10,930 bases of DNA from UBA6120 sp964495145 (GTDB lineage: Bacteria; Bacillota_I; Bacilli_A; RFN20; CAG-826), in assembly GCA_964495145.1 (NCBI GenBank), contig CAZBUP010000034.1, positions 1 to 10,930 of the forward strand, read 5' to 3'. The notes below the pieces were generated by a model. It was given only the letters and a program-made list of their open reading frames with translations. It did not search any database and was not told where the DNA came from. Every line of letters begins with the position of its first letter. Position 1 is the first letter of the stretch. Below, piece after piece: positions 1 to 6,564 of the stretch. A program made the translations under genes and the position numbers.

Positions 1-1993
1 CAGCGTCGATGCAAAAGGGCCGCTGGCGGCGTTTGCCGAAGCGACCGCCGCCGCCCCGCGCCGAATTGCGTTGCTGTTGGGCGACTTGAATCGTCTGCTG
101 GGCTTTCATGAAGCTGCGGTTGATGCCCGACCAGTAATAGTAGTGCAAGCCCGGATAACGGAAGAAACTCGAACTTTGGAGTTCGTCTTCCTGACGGAGT
201 TGTTTGTATTTGTAGCGAAGCTGTTTTTCAACCAGATCGGCGATGCCGAAGGCGACCGCGTAGACCATGTAATGTTCCCAAACGAGGATGCCCGGCATCG
301 GGTAATCCTTGATGTTCGAGAATTCCTTCAAGAATTTTTCAAAGGCTTGCCAGCGAAGGAAGTCCTCATTGCCCTTTTCGCTTCGACGTTCGATCGAGGC
401 CGCATAGGCGCTGATGAAGATGCCGACGGCGACCAGTAATCCGCCGAGGATGATCGTCCAAGTGCCGAGGCTGAATAACAGCCGGGCAATGATCAAGATG
501 GCGCCGCCGAGGGTCAATCCATAGAACAAGGTCGTCCCCTTGCGGCGAGCCTCTTTGACATCGTCAAAGAACTGCTCGGCTTGGGCCGCGCTTTGGGCCG
601 CCCGGTTGAAGCGTTGGTTCTCGTTCATGTAGGCGATGGCTTTGGCTTCGGTTTTCGAATAGTTGTCAAGTTGGTCCAAAGTCAGGGTGTCGCCCTGGGC
701 GACCGTGTCGAAGAACCATTTAAGCAGCTGCTTTTCGTGTTCTTGGAGTTCGCTTTGGTCTTTGTCGCGCCGATAGCGCAGCGTGTAATTGGCTTTCTTG
801 TCGGTCAGCGATTGGCCTTGGGCGTCGATTTCAAGATAGCCGCGCCGGACGAGATCCATCAAGGTGGCGCTGACGTCGTCTTTGGTGATTTCCTTGAACC
901 GGTAGAGATACCCCATGACGGCCGGGCCGTATTCGGCCGGGAGTTCCCGGTAATATTCCCCATAGAACGAAGAGGTGCGCTCTTTATCGTATTTCAGGTA
1001 AATCTTATAAATGCCAAATCCGGCATAGGCGATCAAGATGGCGGCGAGGATCCACGCCACGACGTCGACCGCTACATAAACCTTCGGCATCAATTCGTAT
1101 TCGCCTTGGTATTGGGCCACGTTGGGCAGATGGGTGATCGTCGGCGCGAGATTGCCGTAGTTGTTATTGGGAATGGTCAAGGCGCTGGTCGGGAAGTTGA
1201 TTCGGGTCACGATGTATTCGTCGGGATAAAGCCGGGAAGCCGTCAAGCGGACTTCGACTTGCTGGTCGGCGTTTTTGCTGACGCTGGCGATTTTGACCCG
1301 ATTAGCCCCGAAAGCATAGGCGTCGACATCGCTAACGTCATAATCGGTTCCCGGCAAGACGATCGTCACGTCGATGTCCTTCGTCAACATGTAATCGGTG
1401 GCGGCCACGGTCCAAAAAAACTCTGAGGTATCGGCATATTCGATGGCCGCGCCTTTGATGGTGTAGTCGTATTCGAAGCGGGCCGTGTCCCACAGCCCCG
1501 AATTATAGTGGAGCAAGTTGACCGATTGATCGTCTTCGGGATAGAAGCGCTCGCCCAATTCGTTGACGGCGTTCGGCAGCCAAGAATAGGTTAAATATAG
1601 TTCCTCGTAGCCCACGGTGTCGTGGACGGCTTGGGTGCCGTCGCCTTCGATCAGCAAATCGCCCGATTGATCATAGACCCGGTTGGCAAACGTCGTCACG
1701 TCGAATTCCGGGGTATGGACAGTGTTGGATATGTCTTCGTCATCCGCGGTGAAATACAACGATTGTTCGATAACCGAATAATTCAAATAGCGGGTGCGCG
1801 ACTCTTCGAAGCGGACGTCTCCGTTAGCCTGCACTTCGATGCGGCTGGTGAAGGAGTTGGTTCGGGCGTCGGTAAACGCATATTCGTAGTCAAACATCAA
1901 ATAGGCGGTGTAAACGACGGGAATGACCAAAGCCAAGAAGGCCCCGAAGAGCTTTCCGGTATTCTGCTTGCTGATGATGCGATTGTTTTTCAT
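1..1993 (-). CDS. DUF2207 family predicted membrane protein (C-terminus cut by window edge)
   Basis: The minus-strand frame is open from the ATG at 1993 to the window edge: 664 codons with no stop. An N-terminal hydrophobic segment (about residues 14-33) follows a short basic start. Next comes a long extracytoplasmic beta-rich region of about 290 residues, a TM helix (around VAWILAAILIAYAGFGIY), a cytoplasmic winged-helix-like segment (EYGPAVMGYLYRFKEITKDD), then two close TM helices. A late conserved segment (GILVWEHYMVYAVAFGIADL) is characteristic of DUF2207/YciQ-like proteins. The family normally ends in a glycine-rich tail; here the tail starts as ARGGGGRF but turns basic (GKRRQR) before the edge. 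Function is unknown; a cell-envelope role is inferred. It begins 17 nt after the metallophosphoesterase stop with no clear Shine-Dalgarno, so it is probably the last visible gene of that operon and may depend on upstream translation. Family assignment is firm; function is not. Confidence 0.88.
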   Translation of the reverse strand, partial: MKNNRIISKQNTGKLFGAFLALVIPVVYTAYLMFDYEYAFTDARTNSFTSRIEVQANGDVRFEESRTRYLNYSVIEQSLYFTADDEDISNTVHTPEFDVTTFANRVYDQSGDLLIEGDGTQAVHDTVGYEELYLTYSWLPNAVNELGERFYPEDDQSVNLLHYNSGLWDTARFEYDYTIKGAAIEYADTSEFFWTVAATDYMLTKDIDVTIVLPGTDYDVSDVDAYAFGANRVKIASVSKNADQQVEVRLTASRLYPDEYIVTRINFPTSALTIPNNNYGNLAPTITHLPNVAQYQGEYELMPKVYVAVDVVAWILAAILIAYAGFGIYKIYLKYDKERTSSFYGEYYRELPAEYGPAVMGYLYRFKEITKDDVSATLMDLVRRGYLEIDAQGQSLTDKKANYTLRYRRDKDQSELQEHEKQLLKWFFDTVAQGDTLTLDQLDNYSKTEAKAIAYMNENQRFNRAAQSAAQAEQFFDDVKEARRKGTTLFYGLTLGGAILIIARLLFSLGTWTIILGGLLVAVGIFISAYAASIERRSEKGNEDFLRWQAFEKFLKEFSNIKDYPMPGILVWEHYMVYAVAFGIADLVEKQLRYKYKQLRQEDELQSSSFFRYPGLHYYYWSGINRSFMKAQQTIQVAQQQRNSARGGGGRFGKRRQRPFCIDA

Positions 1994-2010
1994 GGAATAA
2001 TCATACCAAA

Positions 2011-2856
2011 TCAGACCGAGGTTTTTAACGTTATGACGACAATTTCCGAAGGACAATTGATCCGAATCGGGAATAGGCCGCTTCCAGCCCCGCGGGAAAC
2101 GACTAGTTCCATGCCTTGGACATCGAATTGGCCACCGGAAAACTTCTCGTCAATCATATTGACGGGACTCCAGCCGAACAGGTTCATGTGCCCGCCATGA
2201 TAATGGCCCGATAGCATCAAGTCCATGCCCAAAGTGGCGGCTTCCGCGTAAAAGTTGGGATGATGGCTCAACAAAACCCGATAATCGTCGCTTTCGTCTA
2301 ATAATGGGGCGACATGTTGCGTCAGCACCGGATCGATATTGACGGTAAACATGCCCCAATCGTCGTCGACTTCGGCTTGCTCAACCCCGATAAACGACAA
2401 TTGGTCGGCGCCGCGAGTCAAGGCATAACGCCCGCCGCTGACGTTGATGACGCCATGAGCGCCCAACAATGCCAAAAAATCGTCGTACAATCGGGCGTGT
2501 ATGTCATGATTGCCGTTTTCGTAGAGGATCAAATAATCTTCGAGTCCCGTAAGGAAGGCCTCGATTTTGGCGAAGTTTCGGGTCGTTTCGTCAATGAAAT
2601 CGCCGGTAATCAAGATAATGTCGGGATCGACGCCGACAATGGATTCGATGATGTTGGCGTTCGAGTAATCGATGGCTTCATTATGAAAATCGGATACTTG
2701 GACGATTGTGAATCCATCGAACGAAGGGGGCAGATTGTCGCTTGTGACATCGTAGCGGGTGACCACAAGGCGATTGTCGTCGCATATCAATAGACTCGCC
2801 GGGACCAATAAAATGATCACCCCGACGGTAATCAGCCGTTTATATTTCTTTTTCAT
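2011..2856 (-). CDS. Membrane-anchored metallophosphoesterase, YkuE-like
   Basis: 281-residue calcineurin-like phosphoesterase. An N-terminal signal or anchor helix (residues about 8-24, after MKKKYKR) suggests the catalytic domain lies outside the membrane. The five metal-site motifs appear in order: D56-x-H58 (SDFHN), GDFID with D86, GNHD with N116 and H117, H198-H199-P, and GHYHGG with H218 and H220. These build the two-metal centre of the superfamily. YkuE-type relatives are secreted or membrane-bound; the substrate here is unknown and could be a phospholipid or wall-linked phosphate ester. The start codon lies inside the end of the ZIP gene (ATGA, 4-nt overlap) and no purine-rich site precedes it, so translation is probably coupled to ZIP. 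The stop is UGA, evidence for a standard code. Length is normal for the family. The substrate cannot be read from sequence. Confidence 0.92.
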   Translation of the reverse strand: MKKKYKRLITVGVIILLVPASLLICDDNRLVVTRYDVTSDNLPPSFDGFTIVQVSDFHNEAIDYSNANIIESIVGVDPDIILITGDFIDETTRNFAKIEAFLTGLEDYLILYENGNHDIHARLYDDFLALLGAHGVINVSGGRYALTRGADQLSFIGVEQAEVDDDWGMFTVNIDPVLTQHVAPLLDESDDYRVLLSHHPNFYAEAATLGMDLMLSGHYHGGHMNLFGWSPVNMIDEKFSGGQFDVQGMELVVSRGAGSGLFPIRINCPSEIVVITLKTSV

Positions 2857-3647
2857 CCGAGGGCAACGTCGAGAATCATCATGACCATGAAGCCGATCAT
2901 GACGCCCCAGGTCCCAAAATCGCTATGCTCGCCCAGGTGGGCTTCCGGGATCAACTCTTCGATCGTGACGTAAACCATCATCCCGGCGGCAAAAGCCAAT
3001 AGCCACGGCATCATCAAGGCTCCGGCGCCATACAAAGCCAACAGGAGGCCCAAAACGGCGCCAATCGGCTCGACGACGGCGCTGATGAGACCAAAGCCAA
3101 AAGCTTTGTTGGCGTTTCCGTATTCTTTCTTCAACGGCAAAGTGACGGCCGCCCCTTCGGGGAAGTTTTGTAGCGCAATCCCGATGGCGAGTCCCAAGGC
3201 GCCTAAAAACATCGCCCGTTCGCCGCTGAGCCAAGCCGCCCCGAAGGCGAAGCCGACGGCCAGTCCCTCTGGGATGTTGTGGATGGTCATCGCTAGGAAA
3301 AGCTTCGAACTCATTTTGAGTTTGGACGGTAGTCCTTCTTCCACCCGTCCTTCGATGTGGAAGTGCGGGACCAATTTATCGATTGCCAAAAGGGCTAAAC
3401 CCCCGGCGGCAAAGCCGACCGTGGCCGGGATCCACCCGGACAATCCTTGTTCGTTGCTTTGCTCGATGGCCGGAATCAAAAGCGACCAAATGCTGGCGGC
3501 GATCATCACCCCGGCGGCAAAGCCGAGGAAAATCTTATTGAATTTTTCAGAGAAGGTGTTTTTAAAGAAATAGACCATGGCCGAACCGGCCGCGGTCATC
3601 AATCCGATGATACTCATCCCGAGTATCGTCATTTGTAAATCTGTCAT
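2853..3647 (-). CDS. ZIP family divalent-metal transporter
   Basis: 264-residue polytopic protein with about eight hydrophobic helices. The ZIP signature is intact: HNIPEG at residues 123-128 (H123, N124, E127) in the helix IV region and QNFPEG at 160-165 (N161, E164) in helix V. A short His-containing loop (PHFH, H95 and H97) lies between helices III and IV, and acidic residues IEELIPEAH (about 229-237) in the penultimate helix region. These residues form the binuclear metal site of ZIP proteins. The family takes up zinc, iron, manganese or related ions into the cytoplasm; the ion cannot be chosen from sequence. The ATG at 3647 follows AAGGA with good spacing, and that site begins directly after the hydrolase stop codon. 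The phosphoesterase gene overlaps its end by 4 nt, so co-transcription is very likely. No metal-regulator box was recognised. Confidence 0.94.
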   Translation of the reverse strand: MTDLQMTILGMSIIGLMTAAGSAMVYFFKNTFSEKFNKIFLGFAAGVMIAASIWSLLIPAIEQSNEQGLSGWIPATVGFAAGGLALLAIDKLVPHFHIEGRVEEGLPSKLKMSSKLFLAMTIHNIPEGLAVGFAFGAAWLSGERAMFLGALGLAIGIALQNFPEGAAVTLPLKKEYGNANKAFGFGLISAVVEPIGAVLGLLLALYGAGALMMPWLLAFAAGMMVYVTIEELIPEAHLGEHSDFGTWGVMIGFMVMMILDVALG

Positions 3648-3659
3648 ATGCGGTCCTTT

Positions 3660-4643
3660 CTACTTGTCGAGGAAATGGAATATGGCCTCGAATATCGCCC
3701 TGTCGTTTTGAGTGATGAGCTCATAATCGATGCCCTGATAAAAAGCCTGGCTTTCGGGGGAAGAGGACTCCTTATCGTAGCCTTTCTTAGCCTTGATGGT
3801 TTTGACGAAATAGGCTTCTCCTTCTTGGGTCAAATACGGGTTATGGCCCTTGTCGCTATCCATGATGAATTCGACTTGGGGTTTTTCAACCGCGGCAAAG
3901 CGGTATTTGTCAAAATGGGCCGAGGGTTTGACGAAAGGGTCCTTGGCTCCGGTGATGAAGAGCATCGGGATGGTGCTTTTCTTGATGGAACCGATGACGT
4001 CCATGACCCCGTAGCGCCCGAATTTAATCAAATTGGCAAAGTCGATGAACGGCTCGAATATTTTCATGTAAGGGCGGACGGCCACGAGGATCGAGGGCAC
4101 GCTGTTGAATCCGGATATGGAAACGATCCGACGGACTTTGGAACTTAATAGGGGGGCAATCCCGCTTGCGTAGCCGCCCCAGCTATGGCCAAGGACATCC
4201 ATTGGCAAGTCTTTCAATGACGCATCTTGATCGATATTAGCAAAAGCGGCTTTCAAGTCTTTTAATGCCTGAGGCAAGCCGTTGATGTATTTCCCATCCG
4301 ACAATTCGGCGCCGGTATAATCAAAAGCCAACACGCGGTAATCGTGTTGGGCCAAAGCCCGGATCACATGCATGTAAGCATGGTGCCCGGCTCCGATGCC
4401 CATGCAAAAGACGAGCAGGCGCGCCGGGGTTTGACCCTTCGGGGTGTAGATGAAACCTCTTAAGGTATGTTTCCCGGATTGAAAGCTGATCGCTTCGGCG
4501 TCAAGATCGGCGAAATCGCCGGCCGTGAAATATTTCAAATGGGGGTCGTTGTCGCTGCGGCGACGAAAACCGAATGTCAAAATGAGCCAGACGGCCAATT
4601 GGATCAACAAGACGAGCCCAAAACCGATGATCAACCACCACAT
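3660..4643 (-). CDS. Membrane-anchored alpha/beta hydrolase
   Basis: 327-residue serine hydrolase fold. One strong N-terminal TM helix (residues 3-25) ends at the basic FRRRS stretch, so the domain is probably tethered to the membrane. The nucleophile elbow is GHSWGG with Ser154. The acid is probably Asp235 in TGAKDPF and the base His267 in KGHNPY, giving the full triad in standard order. The oxyanion strand region FCMGIGAGHHAY (about 79-90) fits the fold. Substrate is not identifiable; relatives include esterases, acyl transferases and peptidases. It is the first gene of a compact set with ZIP 12 nt downstream. The ATG at 4643 has no good Shine-Dalgarno, so either initiation is weak, the leader is very short, or the start differs; the TM segment directly after this ATG supports it. 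The fold is secure and the reaction unknown. Confidence 0.88.
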   Translation of the reverse strand: MWWLIIGFGLVLLIQLAVWLILTFGFRRRSDNDPHLKYFTAGDFADLDAEAISFQSGKHTLRGFIYTPKGQTPARLLVFCMGIGAGHHAYMHVIRALAQHDYRVLAFDYTGAELSDGKYINGLPQALKDLKAAFANIDQDASLKDLPMDVLGHSWGGYASGIAPLLSSKVRRIVSISGFNSVPSILVAVRPYMKIFEPFIDFANLIKFGRYGVMDVIGSIKKSTIPMLFITGAKDPFVKPSAHFDKYRFAAVEKPQVEFIMDSDKGHNPYLTQEGEAYFVKTIKAKKGYDKESSSPESQAFYQGIDYELITQNDRAIFEAIFHFLDK

Positions 4644-4663
4644 AGTGTTTTTACCATATCGAC

Positions 4664-4695
4664 ATTTTACAACAAAACGGCCGGCTTATCGTCAA
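4664..4695 (-). promoter_or_regulatory. Candidate promoter of the hydrolase-ZIP-phosphoesterase-DUF2207 operon
   Basis: Minus-strand TTGACG (4690-4695, five of six to TTGACA) is followed by TGTAAA at 18 nt (4666-4671), or by the better TAAAAT at 20 nt (4664-4669). The transcript would begin about 10-15 nt before the ATG at 4643. The -10 match and spacing are not both ideal, so this is only a candidate. Confidence 0.35.
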
Positions 4696-4759
4696 ATTGC
4701 ACCATCATGGAATAACTTAAAAAGATCTTTTTCGGAAAGACGGTCGTCGCTATAGAAAA

Positions 4760-6391
4760 TCAAATCTCCAATTGGAGGAACGCCGATGGCAGCATGACGC
4801 TGGCGAAGAGCGTCAAAATCACCAATAAGGCCAAGAGCCCGCCGACGGTCAACGCCAAGAAAAGCGAGAATAAAATCGGAACTGCCAAAAGGACGTTCCA
4901 AAATAAGTTCTGGCTGAACGCCACATGCTTGACGGCTTTGTTCTTGACGAAGGTATCGACGACCAACGAGACTAATCCGATCAAAGCCGGGATCATGAAT
5001 AAGAAGGACGCGCCCGACAGGACAAAGCCGGTCGCCGTCGCCAGAAGCAGGTTGATGGCGATTCCAGACAGCATCAAGGACACCTTGTCTTCGCGTGTTT
5101 TCAAGAATTTCTTGATCAGGAACGAAAAGCCGGTCAAAGTGGCCAACATGATCAAAATCGTCGGGATTTCGGTTCCTTCCATCCGAACGTAAGTCAGCGA
5201 CCAGGTCGTATGGCCAAGGAACGCCAGCAGTTTGGAAAGGTACAATCCCAATACGGCCGTGACCGCAATCGATCCGAAGACCAAACCGACATGTTTCAAT
5301 AGGCCTAGAATTTTAACTTGATGCTTGAGGGTCAAATAGACCACCAAGCCGATGAATAGGGCAATCAAGATGAAATTGACGACGATGGCCACGGTTTCGG
5401 TATAGCTGACGAAGACATTCGGCAATAAGGTAAAGAATACGCTGTCTTGAGTTCCAAGGAAATAATCGACGTCGGCGTAGGCGCTGTTGGTGGCGTATTC
5501 TTCCACTAAAGGGACGATCTGCGAGCCATAATGCTGAATGCTCGAGACGTTGATGTTGGTGTAGTTGTCAAACGGCGTGTGGTAATAGTACAAACCGTCC
5601 AAAACGGCGAAGTTCAGCCCTTGCTTTCCCACCGCGAGGAAGGCGGTGAAATCGGTCATGTTCGGCATCACGGTATAAACCGCGGTGGCCAAGCTATAGG
5701 ATACCGGCAATTGGGCTTGACGGTAGAAATCGATGATCTTGTCATTCTTGGTGCTTGTTTCAAACATGTAGGCCGCCCCTTGAACGCCTCGGGCTTCGAC
5801 GTTGATGACAAAACCGATTTTGTCCATCAAAGCCGTTTCTTGGGCGGCCATGAGGGCCCCGTACAAACCGGTTTCTTCACCGTCGGTAAAGAGAATATAA
5901 ATGGAGTTTTCGTTGTTGCGCGATCCGTACAGCCGGGCGATTTCGAGCAAGGTCGCCAACCCGTACCCGTCATCGGCGGCCCCATAGGAGCGACCCAGTT
6001 CCCCGGATCGGCCGATATGGCCCCGCGAATCGTAATGGGCCACGAGTAGCATGCCTATATCCGATTGGCCCGGGATTGTGGCTAAAAGGTTCTTGATATC
6101 GTATTCGCAGTCGGGATCGACGTCTTCTTTGGCGTAGTTCATCTCGACCACGTTAGCGGCCCCGACGAATTCCTCGAGTTTGCCCTTCAGGTACAAACGG
6201 ACTCGCTCGTGGGCATCCTCATCGCTGACAGAATGGGGTTCCCGAGAGATTTCCGAGATGTAAGAGGCGGCGTTGACGGCGCTGAATCCCGAATCGTCCG
6301 CCGTCGGTACCGGCGTATACAAGACAAACAATGATAATAGGAAACTGACCGTCAAGACGGCACTGGCAATCCAAGCGTTGATTTTTTTCAA
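4760..6391 (-). CDS. Membrane M28 family zinc metallopeptidase with C-terminal multi-TM domain (ERMP1/Fxna-like)
   Basis: 543 residues. A signal/anchor helix (about 7-26) precedes an M28 aminopeptidase-type domain of about 270 residues. Zinc ligands and catalytic residues are visible: H119 and D121 (AHYDSR), bridging D140 (GAADDGYG), catalytic E172 and ligand E173 (DGEETGLYGA), E199 (VINVEARG) and H271 (YYYHTPFDN). Glutamate at the E199 position, rather than aspartate, resembles the ER/vacuolar branch (ERMP1, Pff1). From about 330 to the end are six to eight hydrophobic helices. The catalytic domain should face outside. Substrate is unknown; removal of N-terminal residues from peptides is the family norm. 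The start is TTG at 6391, chosen because AGGAGG sits 9 nt upstream (6401-6406) and the signal helix follows at once. The stop is UGA. The next gene starts 116 nt downstream, so a shared transcript is possible. Confidence 0.9.
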   Translation of the reverse strand: MKKINAWIASAVLTVSFLLSLFVLYTPVPTADDSGFSAVNAASYISEISREPHSVSDEDAHERVRLYLKGKLEEFVGAANVVEMNYAKEDVDPDCEYDIKNLLATIPGQSDIGMLLVAHYDSRGHIGRSGELGRSYGAADDGYGLATLLEIARLYGSRNNENSIYILFTDGEETGLYGALMAAQETALMDKIGFVINVEARGVQGAAYMFETSTKNDKIIDFYRQAQLPVSYSLATAVYTVMPNMTDFTAFLAVGKQGLNFAVLDGLYYYHTPFDNYTNINVSSIQHYGSQIVPLVEEYATNSAYADVDYFLGTQDSVFFTLLPNVFVSYTETVAIVVNFILIALFIGLVVYLTLKHQVKILGLLKHVGLVFGSIAVTAVLGLYLSKLLAFLGHTTWSLTYVRMEGTEIPTILIMLATLTGFSFLIKKFLKTREDKVSLMLSGIAINLLLATATGFVLSGASFLFMIPALIGLVSLVVDTFVKNKAVKHVAFSQNLFWNVLLAVPILFSLFLALTVGGLLALLVILTLFASVMLPSAFLQLEI

Positions 6392-6400
6392 AGCCTAAAT

Positions 6401-6406
6401 CCTCCT
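6401..6406 (-). promoter_or_regulatory. Ribosome-binding site that fixes a TTG start
   Basis: A perfect AGGAGG on the minus strand lies 9 nt before TTG-AAA-AAA. No ATG in this frame gives a signal helix with a comparable site, so the M28 gene is read from TTG. Confidence 0.85.
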
Positions 6407-6465
6407 AGGGACTGCTTTCTCAAGCTCATGAGGGTATTAAGCGTAAACAATGATGCTGTTATCAA

Positions 6466-6494
6466 TGTATATCACATTAGTGGCCATTGGGCAA
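6466..6494 (-). promoter_or_regulatory. Candidate promoter of the M28 peptidase gene
   Basis: Minus-strand TTGCCC (6489-6494), a 17-nt spacer and TATACA (6466-6471) preceded by an extended -10 TGA. Each hexamer is only a four-of-six match; spacing and the TGn element carry the case. The leader would be about 65-70 nt. The rest of the gap at 6392-6564 holds no convincing terminator or gene. Confidence 0.35.
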
Positions 6495-6564
6495 ACAAAA
6501 TATCGCGGGGAACCCTTCATAAACGAATTCCTTTATTCCTCGGTACGTTGCAATATCCGAATGG

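Noticed and set aside
581..1426. Long plus-strand open frame of 281 codons opposite the DUF2207 gene
   Set aside because: It is the antisense shadow of a strongly supported membrane-protein gene, has no ribosome site and gives no recognisable domain. Similar shadows lie opposite the M28, channel and MATE genes.
3410..3530. Repeated CGGCGGCAAAGCC words inside the ZIP gene
   Set aside because: They encode FAAG turns in separate TM helices, expected from similar helix-packing motifs and codon choice, not a DNA repeat element.
4719..4732. Perfect 14-bp palindrome AAAAAGATCTTTTT downstream of the M28 gene
   Set aside because: As RNA the stem is only five A-U pairs around GATC, too weak for a convincing terminator, and no regulator site of this form was recognised. 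It may still be a weak bidirectional terminator.
6455..6475. Imperfect dyad around ATCAATG/CAATGAT upstream of the M28 gene
   Set aside because: The arms mismatch at two of seven positions and match no operator I can name, so it is not reported as a regulator site.
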